Assembly: GCA_963842505.1 (NCBI GenBank)
Contig: CAWJGZ010000002.1
Coordinates: forward strand, 682,001-746,000
Reading direction: 5' to 3'
Length of the DNA stretch: 64,000 nucleotides
From: PALSA-129 sp963842505
GTDB taxonomy: Bacteria > Acidobacteriota > Terriglobia > Bryobacterales > Bryobacteraceae
A program made the translations under genes and the position numbers. Positions 22,593 through 31,295 of the stretch are shown one piece after another. The stretch's first letter is position 1; the number at the start of each line of letters is the position of its first letter. The notes beneath the pieces are model-generated. The model was not told the origin of the DNA, searched no databases, and worked only from the letters and a program-made list of their open reading frames with translations.

Positions 22593-23762
22593 ATGACTAA
22601 CCCTCCGATGTACATCCGCAAGCAACGTCTATTGACGCCCGGTCCGACGCCTTTATATCCGCCGGCGTTGCACGCCATGATGGCGTCCGATATCCATCAC
22701 CGCACGGAGGATTTCCGGCGCGTGTACCGGTCCTGCCTGGCCGACCTGCGGGAAGTAATGGCTACCGCCAACGATGTGCTGCTCTTCGTCGCCTCGGGCA
22801 CGGGCGCGATGGAGGCTTCGGTCTCCAACCTTTTCTCGCGCGGCGACAAGGTGACGGTCTGCTGCGCCGGCAAGTTCGGGGAGCGCTGGGCGGAAATCGC
22901 CAAGGCGTTCGGCTTGGATGCCCACGTTCTTACCGTGCCGTACGGCCAGGTGGTATCGCCCGCGCAAGTGGAAGCCGCGCTCGCGGCCGAGCCGGCTACC
23001 AAAGGCGTGTTCGTCCAGGCTTCGGAAACCTCAACCGGCGCGGCGCACGATGTCCGCGCGATGGCTGCGGCTGTCGCAAAAACTCCGGCGGTTTTCATTG
23101 TGGATTCCATCACCGGGCTTGGCACCATGCCGCTGGATATCGATGGCTGGGGCCTGGACGTGGTGATCGGAGGGTCGCAAAAAGCTTTCATGATCCCGCC
23201 CGGCCTGGCGTTTCTATCGATCAGCCCCAAGGCCTGGAAGCTGGCCGATAGTGCTACGCTGCCGCATTACTATTTCGACTTAAAGAAGGAAAAGAAGAGT
23301 GGCGACGCGGGCGAATCCAGTTGGACGCCATCCACGGCGCTGGTTCTGGCCCTGGGCGAAGCGCTGCGCTACGTGAAGCAAATCGGCATGGCGAATCTGG
23401 TCAAGAACGCGCAACTTCTGGCGGAGGCCACGCGCGCGGCGGTGCTGAAGCTGGGGCTGGAATTGTTCTCGCCAGGCTCGCCGGGTTCTTCGGCGACCGC
23501 GGTGAAGGCTCCGCCGGGTCTCGATTCCGGCGTGATCGTCAAGGAATTCCGGGCGCGTTTCGGCGCCATTATCGCCAATGGTCAAGGTTCCATGAACGGC
23601 CGGATTTTCCGCATCGCGCATCTGGGCTACTTCGATTTCATGGATCTCTTCGCGGTGATCGCCGGCCTCGAACTGATTCTCAAAGCCAACGGTCACCCGG
23701 TGGAATTCGGCGCCGGCGTGGCAGCCGCCGAGGAGATCTACCAGAGAGCCAGCCAACTATGA
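22593..23762 (+). CDS. Class V aminotransferase (alanine-glyoxylate type), probably serving serine synthesis
   Basis: 389 residues. The PLP Lys is in IGGSQKAFM (about residue 196) and the N-terminal LTPGPTPLYPPA is typical of AGXT/serine-pyruvate aminotransferases. The stop overlaps the serA start (ATGA). Phosphoserine aminotransferase (serC) is not in the window, and AGXT-like enzymes are known to replace it in some archaea and bacteria. I infer a 3-phosphohydroxypyruvate:glutamate role from this coupling. The start could also be the ATG at 22608; neither has a good ribosome site. Confidence 0.88.
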   Translation: MTNPPMYIRKQRLLTPGPTPLYPPALHAMMASDIHHRTEDFRRVYRSCLADLREVMATANDVLLFVASGTGAMEASVSNLFSRGDKVTVCCAGKFGERWAEIAKAFGLDAHVLTVPYGQVVSPAQVEAALAAEPATKGVFVQASETSTGAAHDVRAMAAAVAKTPAVFIVDSITGLGTMPLDIDGWGLDVVIGGSQKAFMIPPGLAFLSISPKAWKLADSATLPHYYFDLKKEKKSGDAGESSWTPSTALVLALGEALRYVKQIGMANLVKNAQLLAEATRAAVLKLGLELFSPGSPGSSATAVKAPPGLDSGVIVKEFRARFGAIIANGQGSMNGRIFRIAHLGYFDFMDLFAVIAGLELILKANGHPVEFGAGVAAAEEIYQRASQL

Positions 23763-25351
23763 AGATCGTCATCGCTGAGCCGCTGGCCGCCGCCGGCATT
23801 GAGCTCTTAGTCGCGCAGGCGGGCTGGCAAGTCATTGTTTCCAATCCCAAGGATTTCGCGCAGCACCTGGCCGGCGCGGATGCTTTGCTGGTGCGCAGCG
23901 CCGTGCAGGTGGATCGCGCCGTGCTTCAGCGTGCGCCCAAACTGCGCGTGGTGGGGCGCGCCGGAGTGGGCGTCGACAATGTCGATCTGGATGCCGCCAC
24001 CGAAGCCGGCGTGCTGGTCATGAACACACCCGGCGGCAACGCCATTTCGGTGGCCGAACATACGCTGGCCCTGATGCTCGCCATGGCGCGCCGTATTCCG
24101 CAGGCCAACGCTTCCACGCGCGGCGGCAAGTGGGAGAAGAAAAAGTTCCTGGGTAGCGAGTTGCGCGGCAAGACTCTGGGCATTGTGGGGCTGGGCAGCA
24201 TCGGCCGTGAAGTGGTCAAGCGCGCCCGCGCTTTCGAAATGCGCGTGGTAGCACACGACCCCTACGTCGCTTCCAAGATCGCCCAGGACCTGGCCGTGGA
24301 TCTGGTCACGCTGCCCGCGCTCTACGCGGCCAGCGATTACATCACGCTGCATGTGGCCGCTACCCCGGAAACCCAGGGCATGCTTTCGACCGCCGCCTTC
24401 CAGCAGATGAAAACGGGCGTGCGCATTGTCAATTGCGCACGCGGCGAGCTGGTGGATGAAAGCGCTCTCGCCGAAGCCATCCGGAGCGGCAAGGTGGCCG
24501 GCGCGGCGATCGACGTTTTCTCCGTGGAGCCGCCGACGGCGGCCTTCCCGCTGTTTGAAACCGATGCCGTCATCGCCACGCCGCACATCGGCGGCTCTAC
24601 TGAGGAAGCTCAGGAAATCGTGGGTGTGCGCATCGCCGAACAGGTGGTGGAATATCTGCGGAACGGCATCGCCATCAACGCCGTGAACATGCCGGCGCTG
24701 ACGCCCGAGCAGTATCGCGCGCTGAAACCTTACGCCACGCTCGCGGAGCGCCTGGGTAATTTCGCCGCGCACATCGCGTCCGGAAGCCCGCGTGCCGTGC
24801 GCCTGGTGTACTGCGGCAAGATCGCCGAATCCAACACGAATCTGCTGCGTAGCGCCGGCCTGGCGGGCGTGCTGAGCCGCTCTACGGCCGGCCGCGTGAA
24901 CCTGGTGAATGCTATGCAGACAGCCGAGCAGCGGGGCTGGTTGGTGATGGAAAGTCACGAGCGGCGCTCCGCCCACACCGACAGCATCCGCATCGAAGTG
25001 GAAACCGACCGCGGCGTCACCACCGTGGAAGGCGCCGTCTTGCTGGACAAGCCGCGTCTCACTCAGGTGGATGGCATCCATTGCGAAGTGGCGCTGGCGG
25101 GTTTCCTCATCTTCATGAAGAACCGCGACGTGCCGGGCGTGATTGGGCACGTGGGAACCGTGCTGGGCCGGAACCGCATCAACATCGCCAATTTCTCGCT
25201 GGGACGGCGCGACACCGCGATCATTCCCGGAGAACCCCACGAAGCCGTCGCCGTGGTATCCACCGATGAACTGGTGCCGGAATCCGTGCTGGCACAACTG
25301 CGGGAGAACCCGGCGGTGGAGTTCGCACGGTCGGTGGAGCTCGCGGGGTAA
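23759..25351 (+). CDS. serA: D-3-phosphoglycerate dehydrogenase
   Basis: 530 residues, the long type with an intervening and an ACT domain. NAD-binding GLGSIGREV near residue 148, catalytic Arg in NCARGELV, Glu in FSVEPP and His in TPHIGGST are present. The C-terminal ACT-like domain begins about residue 455 (MKNRDVPGVIGHVGTVLGRN) and probably senses L-serine. It oxidises 3-phosphoglycerate to 3-phosphohydroxypyruvate. It overlaps the aminotransferase by four bases, so the first two steps of serine synthesis are coupled. The frame is open far upstream inside the aminotransferase gene; the ATG at 23759 is the natural start. Confidence 0.96.
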   Translation: MKIVIAEPLAAAGIELLVAQAGWQVIVSNPKDFAQHLAGADALLVRSAVQVDRAVLQRAPKLRVVGRAGVGVDNVDLDAATEAGVLVMNTPGGNAISVAEHTLALMLAMARRIPQANASTRGGKWEKKKFLGSELRGKTLGIVGLGSIGREVVKRARAFEMRVVAHDPYVASKIAQDLAVDLVTLPALYAASDYITLHVAATPETQGMLSTAAFQQMKTGVRIVNCARGELVDESALAEAIRSGKVAGAAIDVFSVEPPTAAFPLFETDAVIATPHIGGSTEEAQEIVGVRIAEQVVEYLRNGIAINAVNMPALTPEQYRALKPYATLAERLGNFAAHIASGSPRAVRLVYCGKIAESNTNLLRSAGLAGVLSRSTAGRVNLVNAMQTAEQRGWLVMESHERRSAHTDSIRIEVETDRGVTTVEGAVLLDKPRLTQVDGIHCEVALAGFLIFMKNRDVPGVIGHVGTVLGRNRINIANFSLGRRDTAIIPGEPHEAVAVVSTDELVPESVLAQLRENPAVEFARSVELAG

Positions 25352-25411
25352 GAGCGCGGCGGTCCTCGCCAAAAGAATTCTCAAGTCCTTCAATCGATTA
25401 CATCTGGCTAT

Positions 25412-25442
25412 TTGCGTCGGGTTGTAATACCATACCTACAAT
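25412..25442 (+). promoter_or_regulatory. Possible promoter of the TonB-dependent receptor gene
   Basis: TTGCGT (25412-25417) and TACAAT (25437-25442) with a 19-base spacer, longer than ideal, lie 24 bases before the ATG at 25466. Low confidence. Confidence 0.25.
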
Positions 25443-25465
25443 TAAAGTCTCTTGGAGGAGACCCG

Positions 25466-28400
25466 ATGCGTTTGTTTATAAGTTGCGTTCTGTTCTTCGT
25501 CAGCGCGCTCGCTGGCTTTTCCCAAGTCACAACGACGGCTCGCATGGATGGCGTCGTAACCGATGCACAAGGCGCGGTGGTTCCCGGCGCGCAGGTGGTG
25601 GTTACTCAAACTGCAACCAGCCAGACGTTTCACGCGGCCGCCGACGACAAGGGCTATTGGGTCCTACCCAGCCTTCAGACCGGCACCTATAAGGTCACGG
25701 TGACGCACCCGGGCTTTAAGGTGGCCACGAATGACAACGTCGTGATCGACGCGGGCGTGCCCGCGACGGTAAACATCAGCCTCTCCGTGGGCGCCGCCAC
25801 GGAAACGGTCGAAGTCACGGCCGGAGCGACCATCGTGCAGACCGATTCCGCGACCGTCAGCTCGACTCTGCAGGGCCGGCAAGTCAACGATCTTCCTTTC
25901 ACCAGCCACAACGTGACCGAGTTGATTGCGAGCCAGCCGGGCACCCAGAACTCGGATGGAGTTCGCTATGCCACCATCAACGGCCTGCCGCAACCCACCA
26001 TCAACATCTCCATCGATGGAATCAACGTCCAGGACAACGCGACCAAGAGCAATCCGGACTCGTTGTTCAATGCGGTCCAGCCGCGCACCCAAGCGATCGA
26101 AGAGATGAACATGACCACAGCTGTCGCCGGCGCCGATAGCACCGGTGAAGGCGCCGTGCAGATCAAGTTCGTCACCAAGGGCGGAACAAACCAGTTCCAC
26201 GGCGGGCTCTACGAGACCAACCGGAATTCCTATTTCGAAGCCTGCGCGTTTTTCAACTGCCTCCAGGGAACCGGGAAGGACAGAATCAACCTCAACGAAT
26301 ACGGCTTCACCATCGGCGGACCGGTCCTGAAGAACAAGCTGTTCTTCTTCGAATCGTTCGAGTTTTTCGACCTGCCCCAGTCGTTCCCGGAAACGGGAAC
26401 CTGGCTCACGCCCACCGCCGCGAGCGGCGTCTTCACGTATAGCGCCAGCGGGGCTGTGAAAACCGTCAATCTGTACACGCTCGCCGCGGCGGAAAACCCT
26501 TCGCTAGCGGCCGGAACCCGCGCGTTCCCCACAGGCGGCGATCCCACCCTGGCGAAGACCTACGCGCTCATCAACCAACTCCTCGGCGGCGGCACTGTGG
26601 TCAGCCGCATCGCGACCAATAACGATTACAACCGCGAAAACTTCACCTGGGGCACCAAGGCCGTCAACAATCGCAAGTTCCAAACCGCGCGAATCGACTA
26701 TAACATCACCGAAAAGCATCACTTCAACTTCGTCTGGAACTATCAGGTGAACGATCGCACTCCCGACGGTCTGAATCTCGAGTACGCCATTCTGCCGGGC
26801 ACGGGAACCCAACTGGGCTCGCCCGATCTGGAAGGCCAGTACGGCCTGAACTGGACGGGAGCCATCGGATTGCGCTCGGTCATTACACCAAACATCACCA
26901 ACGAGTTGACCGGAGGAATCCAGGGCGGGACCAACGCGCTGGGCGACGGCCTTTCGCCTGCCGATTACGGCATTTGGAACGGAAGGCTCGTGCAATTTGG
27001 CGCGGCCACGGCCGGCGCCACTACATACATGACCAACCCCTATAACGGCAACTACACCAATTACGCGCCCCGCAGCACGCCGGTGTACCAGGTCAACGAC
27101 AACGTGAGCTACATAAAAGGAAGACATCTGCTCAACTTCGGGGCCAACTTCACGCAGGTCAACGCGTGGCAGGCGGCGGCGAATTCCTCACTCCTCAACA
27201 CGGTGACGCTGGGACAGGCAACCGGCGATCCCGATAACACCGGCGCCACTTCGCTCTTTACCACCACCACGCTTCCCGGCGCCAGCGCCACGAACCTGAG
27301 CGATGCCGCGAATCTATACGCGATTCTGGCGGGTCGCGTCTCCGCCATAACCAGTTCCGCCGTGCTCGGCGAACAGAGCAAGACCTACGGCCCGAACTTC
27401 GCCGTCGATCGCGACCACATGCGCGAATTCGCTTTGTACGTCCAGGATTCCTGGCGCGCCACTTCGAGTCTCACGCTGACCTTCGGCCTGCGCTGGGACC
27501 GTCAGGGCGCCATTCGAAACCTCGATAACCTCTACACCCGGCCGGGCTATGCCGGTCTGTTTGGCGTCTCGGGCGTAGGTAATCTCTTCATGCCGGGCAC
27601 CCTGACCGGTTCGGCGCCGGTGTTTTCCCTGGTGCCATCGGGCGTTGGCGGCTTTGACCCGGGCGTGGGCCACTTCAGTCCCTCCGTTGGTTTGGCCTAC
27701 CGCATTTCCAAAGGCGGCATTTTCCACTGGCTGACGGGCGACGATTCGGTGTTGCGCGGCGGTTTCAGCATCTCCACACTTCGCGAAGGAATTGGCTACA
27801 TGGACGGCGTCTGGAGTGGCAATCAGGGCCGCAGCCTCAGCACCAGCGCCAACCCCTCGGCCAATCCGACCATTTTCCCGGCGGGCGGTGTGCTGTTCGG
27901 CGATGCTTCTTTCCCCTCGGTGGTGCCCAGCAGCGTTGACGCGAACTTCCCCAATCCCAGCTTCCCGCTGGCTGTACAGAGCGGTCAAAATGTCGAGGAT
28001 TGGAATCCCAGCATCAAGCCCGAGTATGTCGAAAGCTGGACATTCGGGTTCCAGCGGCCATTGGGCCAGAATACCGTAGTGGAAGTTCGCTACGTGGGTA
28101 ATCACGGCGTGGATCTCTGGTCGGCCGTGAACCTCAACGAAGTGAATACCGTCGAAAACGGATTCGCGACCCAGTTCCAGGCCGCGCAGAATAACCTGGC
28201 GATCGCCAATGGCATCTCGGTGGCGCAACTCCTGACCCCAGGCACCAAGCTGACCACCAACAACTATGGCAACTCGGGATTGGCCGGACAGGTAGCCGTG
28301 CCGCTGCTCACGACGGCCATTGGGAGCAGCACCGATCAGACTACCGTCACGCAGCTCACGCAGGGTCAGGCCGGTGCAACCGCCAATGCCATCGCCACCA

Positions 28401-29350
28401 ATGCCACCCGCATGGCCAACCTGACCAAGGCCGGATATGCCATCAATCTATTTCAGGTGAACCCGAATAACGGCGGCGCTTCCACTGAGCTGACCAACCG
28501 CAATTCGAGCACCTACAACTCCGGCCAGGTCGAAGTGCGCCGCCGGCTCGCCGCCGGCTTCCAACTGCAGGTCAGCTATGCATTCTCCAAGTCGTTGACC
28601 GATGCCAACACTCCCACCCTGCGCGATTGGGGTGGGAGTAAGGGTCCCACCACTTTCGATATCCGCAACGGTATCAAGGCGACCTGGATCTACCAACTTC
28701 CGTTCGGCGCGGGGCGCCCGTTGCTCTCCGGTGCGCACGGCGTACTCGGCAAAATCGTGGGAGGGTGGGAAATTGCCGGAGTGGGACGTCTGCAGAGCGG
28801 CACACCCATCAACATCACCAGCGGCCGCGACACCTTCAACCAGAACGATGGCGGCGTGGTGCTGCACAACCTCACCGCCAAGCAATTGCAGAACGACATG
28901 GGGCTCAACTTTACCAGCGCCATCCAGGCCAACGGGGTTGCCACTGGGACTGCCTATTATCTGCCGCAGTCGTTGGTACAGAACACGCTCGCGGCCTTCG
29001 CGATCAGCGGCACGTTCAACCCCTCCGGGCCCTACATTGGACCGTGCGCCACGGCGGGCCAGGTTTGCAATCAGGTGTTTCTCTGGGGCCCGGGGCTTTC
29101 CAAGTGGGATGTGAGCCTGGTAAAGCGCACCCAAATCAAAGAGCGGTTGAATTTCGAGTTCCGCGTGCAGGCGCTGAACGTTTTCAACCATCCGAATATT
29201 ATGGTCCCGGGCGGCGCTGCCACCGGCGGCAACATCACCACGGCCATCGGCAGCTCGTTCGGACAGACCACCACGGCCTTCCGCGACCTCAACAATACGA
29301 ACGATCCGGGCGCCAGAAGCCTGGAGTTCGTGGCGCGGCTGAACTTCTAA
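25466..29350 (+). CDS. Oar-like TonB-dependent receptor with carboxypeptidase-regulatory-like domain
   Basis: 1294 residues from the ATG at 25466, which has GGAGGAG nine bases upstream and opens a signal peptide (LFISCVLFFVSALAGFSQ). A CarboxypepD_reg-like domain (about 22-105: ARMDGVVTDAQGAVVPGAQV) is followed by a plug domain (about 120-240) and a large outer-membrane barrel ending in EFVARLNF, an aromatic C-terminal signature. Such Oar-like proteins are abundant in Acidobacteria and are presumed to import oligomeric substrates. No TonB, ExbB or ExbD is nearby. A paralogue is at 57808-61317. Confidence 0.93.
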   Translation: MRLFISCVLFFVSALAGFSQVTTTARMDGVVTDAQGAVVPGAQVVVTQTATSQTFHAAADDKGYWVLPSLQTGTYKVTVTHPGFKVATNDNVVIDAGVPATVNISLSVGAATETVEVTAGATIVQTDSATVSSTLQGRQVNDLPFTSHNVTELIASQPGTQNSDGVRYATINGLPQPTINISIDGINVQDNATKSNPDSLFNAVQPRTQAIEEMNMTTAVAGADSTGEGAVQIKFVTKGGTNQFHGGLYETNRNSYFEACAFFNCLQGTGKDRINLNEYGFTIGGPVLKNKLFFFESFEFFDLPQSFPETGTWLTPTAASGVFTYSASGAVKTVNLYTLAAAENPSLAAGTRAFPTGGDPTLAKTYALINQLLGGGTVVSRIATNNDYNRENFTWGTKAVNNRKFQTARIDYNITEKHHFNFVWNYQVNDRTPDGLNLEYAILPGTGTQLGSPDLEGQYGLNWTGAIGLRSVITPNITNELTGGIQGGTNALGDGLSPADYGIWNGRLVQFGAATAGATTYMTNPYNGNYTNYAPRSTPVYQVNDNVSYIKGRHLLNFGANFTQVNAWQAAANSSLLNTVTLGQATGDPDNTGATSLFTTTTLPGASATNLSDAANLYAILAGRVSAITSSAVLGEQSKTYGPNFAVDRDHMREFALYVQDSWRATSSLTLTFGLRWDRQGAIRNLDNLYTRPGYAGLFGVSGVGNLFMPGTLTGSAPVFSLVPSGVGGFDPGVGHFSPSVGLAYRISKGGIFHWLTGDDSVLRGGFSISTLREGIGYMDGVWSGNQGRSLSTSANPSANPTIFPAGGVLFGDASFPSVVPSSVDANFPNPSFPLAVQSGQNVEDWNPSIKPEYVESWTFGFQRPLGQNTVVEVRYVGNHGVDLWSAVNLNEVNTVENGFATQFQAAQNNLAIANGISVAQLLTPGTKLTTNNYGNSGLAGQVAVPLLTTAIGSSTDQTTVTQLTQGQAGATANAIATNATRMANLTKAGYAINLFQVNPNNGGASTELTNRNSSTYNSGQVEVRRRLAAGFQLQVSYAFSKSLTDANTPTLRDWGGSKGPTTFDIRNGIKATWIYQLPFGAGRPLLSGAHGVLGKIVGGWEIAGVGRLQSGTPINITSGRDTFNQNDGGVVLHNLTAKQLQNDMGLNFTSAIQANGVATGTAYYLPQSLVQNTLAAFAISGTFNPSGPYIGPCATAGQVCNQVFLWGPGLSKWDVSLVKRTQIKERLNFEFRVQALNVFNHPNIMVPGGAATGGNITTAIGSSFGQTTTAFRDLNNTNDPGARSLEFVARLNF

Positions 29351-29390
29351 CGGTTTTTCCGGATTTCACAAGCGGTGAAGTTCACAGTCC

Positions 29391-29771
29391 TCACTGGACC
29401 GGCGGCGCGTCTGAGGCATGAAGCCTGCCGCCAAGGCCCAGGAAGGCCGCCAGTCCCTCATCGATGGCAGCCATCTCTTCCCGGGCAAGCTCGCCAAATG
29501 CGCGCCGGACCCGCCGCTTGTCGATGGATCGCAGATGGTCGATCAGTGCGAAGGACTTCCTGGCGAGGCCGCTCTGGCCGGGCGCGAGAGGCGGATAAAG
29601 CAGTCCCTCGCCCGGAGTCCCTGTCACCGGCACTACACATACGAGCGGAAAGCGCTGGTCGCCGATGACGTCTGGGGCGCTCACCACGATGCAGGCCCTC
29701 ACACCATGCTGTCCGTGACCCAATGTGCGGTCGAGATCCACCACGATCACCGCGCCGCGGCCGAGATTCAC
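29391..29771 (-). CDS. MazF/PemK-type endoribonuclease toxin
   Basis: 126 residues from a GTG at 29771. The MazF fold is indicated by GAVIVVDLDRTLGHGQHGVRACIVVS (first strand and conserved Arg), a central VCVVPVTGT and DHLRSIDKRRV. These toxins cut mRNA at short sequences. The start overlaps the antitoxin stop (GTGA), the usual arrangement. The toxin frame appears intact although the antitoxin gene upstream is frameshifted; see findings. Confidence 0.88.
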   Translation of the reverse strand: MNLGRGAVIVVDLDRTLGHGQHGVRACIVVSAPDVIGDQRFPLVCVVPVTGTPGEGLLYPPLAPGQSGLARKSFALIDHLRSIDKRRVRRAFGELAREEMAAIDEGLAAFLGLGGRLHASDAPPVQ

Positions 29772-30075
29772 TCACCACCCTCCAACCAGCCTTCGCCTGG
29801 GACCCAGCGAACCGGCTTGCCAGCGTTGCCGTCGAGGAGTGCCCCGGCATCTTCCTCGGGCAAGCCGCGCGCCCATTCCTCAAGTCCCTGCTCGGCGAGC
29901 TCAGCGCTTTCAGGGTGGGGATTCTGCAGCGATCGGCGAAGCTCCTCGCGGCGGCGGTGATCGAGTTCCTGCGAACAGCCTCCGCGACGAATTTGCTGCG
30001 GTTCTTCTCGCGCCTGTCGATGTCTCTCACAAGGTCATTGGGAAGCGTGACGGTCACACGATCCACACCAGCCAT
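29768..30075 (-). pseudogene. Ribbon-helix-helix antitoxin gene of the MazF pair, with a frame break
   Basis: The ATG at 30075 follows AGGAG. The first 36 codons encode an RHH DNA-binding domain (VTVTLPNDLVRDIDRREKN, then KFVAEAVRR). At about 29968 the frame changes: the expected continuation ELDHRRREELRRSLQNPHPE, ending in WLEGGE with a stop at 29768-29770, is in the next frame. One missing G in the AGG(G) run repairs it to a ~102-residue antitoxin overlapping the toxin start. As written, the RHH domain runs into an unrelated ~205-codon frame over mazF. This is either a sequence error or a true loss. Confidence 0.8.
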
Positions 30076-30085
30076 TTCATACTCC

Positions 30086-30101
30086 TGGTATGATCATACC
30101 A
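30086..30101. promoter_or_regulatory. Palindromic operator of the toxin-antitoxin operon
   Basis: TGGTATGATCATACCA is a perfect 16-bp palindrome 10 bases upstream of the antitoxin ATG. RHH antitoxins bind such sites as dimers to repress their own operon, so this is a good autoregulatory operator candidate. Confidence 0.7.
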
Positions 30102-30129
30102 CCGCACCCAGGACCGGCACTATCCGCGC

Positions 30130-31293
30130 TCAGTCCAGCGTCTTGTGGAAGCGCGTGGCGCTCAGCACCAGCGCCGTGACTCCATACACTGCCAGGCACA
30201 GCATCCGCGGCCACAGCGCTTCCACGCCCACGCCTTTGAGGAATACGCCGCGCACGATCTCCATGAAATAGCGCAGCGGGTTCAGATATGAGAGATACTG
30301 CACCGCGATGGGCATGTTGCGGATGGGAAACATGAAGCCGCTCAACATGAACGCCGGCGTGGTGAAGAAGAAGGAACCCATGTTGGCCTGCTGCTGAGTG
30401 TGCGACACCGTGGATAAGAACAGGCCCGCGCCCAGGCTGGTCATCAGGAACAACAGGGCGCAGAAAATCAGCAGAAAGAAGTTGCCGCGGAAGGGAACGT
30501 GAAAGATCAGCAGCGCGCCCGTGGTGATCACGAGCATGTTGATCAGTCCCACCATGGCGAACGGCAGGGTCTTTCCCAGCATCAGCTCGATGGGCCGGAT
30601 GGGCGTCACCATCAGTTGCTCCAGAGTGCCGATTTCCTTTTCGCGGATGATGGCCTGGGCAGTCAGCATCAGCGTCACCATGAAGAGGATGTTGGCGATC
30701 ACCCCGGGGACGAAATAGTTGCGGCTGCGCAGATCGGGGTTGAACCACACGCGGCTGCCGGGCGCGGCCGGCGTCAGCACGGCGTTGTGCGCCAACCCCG
30801 GCCCGCGAATCGAGACTTCAATGGTCTGATCGTTCTTGGTCTGCCCCGCCATCACATCGTTGGCAAATTCGGCGATCACCTCCGACGCGTACGCCGAAAC
30901 CAGCGACGCGGTGTTGGAGTTGGTCCCGTCCAGCAACACCTGCACCTCGGTGGCGCGGCCGCGCGCCAGGTCGCGGGCAAATTCCGGCAATACCCGCACT
31001 ACTCCATGCACCTGCCCGCGGTCCAGCACGCTCTGGGCCTGCTCCTCGTTCCGCGGCGTCGCCACCACGTCGAATCTTCCCGAGCCTTCAAAGCGCGCCA
31101 GCAGCGCCCGGCTCTCCGGCGTCCGGTCCATGTCCATCCAGGCGATCCGCGCGTGGTCCACATCCAGCGTCACCGCATATCCGAAAATCAGCAGTTGCAG
31201 AAACGGAGGCAGAAACAGCAGGACCCGCATGCGGGGCTCGCGCAACGCCTGGATGAATTCCTTCCGCAGAATCACGCGCAATCGTTCCCACAT
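30130..31293 (-). CDS. ABC-2 type exporter permease (YbhR/YbhS-like), second copy
   Basis: 387 residues from MWERLRVILRKEFIQALREP at 31293, two bases after the upstream permease's stop and behind AAGGTGG. N-terminal membrane helix (LLFLPPFLQLLIFGYAVTLD), a large extracytoplasmic domain (about 45-175) and five further helices, the YbhS/YbhR layout. The motif REKEIGTLEQLMVTPI is the coupling element of ABC-2 permeases. Last gene of a seven-gene export operon; it should pair with the first permease to form the membrane channel. Confidence 0.92.
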   Translation of the reverse strand: MWERLRVILRKEFIQALREPRMRVLLFLPPFLQLLIFGYAVTLDVDHARIAWMDMDRTPESRALLARFEGSGRFDVVATPRNEEQAQSVLDRGQVHGVVRVLPEFARDLARGRATEVQVLLDGTNSNTASLVSAYASEVIAEFANDVMAGQTKNDQTIEVSIRGPGLAHNAVLTPAAPGSRVWFNPDLRSRNYFVPGVIANILFMVTLMLTAQAIIREKEIGTLEQLMVTPIRPIELMLGKTLPFAMVGLINMLVITTGALLIFHVPFRGNFFLLIFCALLFLMTSLGAGLFLSTVSHTQQQANMGSFFFTTPAFMLSGFMFPIRNMPIAVQYLSYLNPLRYFMEIVRGVFLKGVGVEALWPRMLCLAVYGVTALVLSATRFHKTLD

Positions 31294-31295
31294 GC

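Noticed and set aside
23807..25393. 528-codon minus-strand frame opposite serA
   Set aside because: Shadow of serA, which has intact NAD and ACT motifs.
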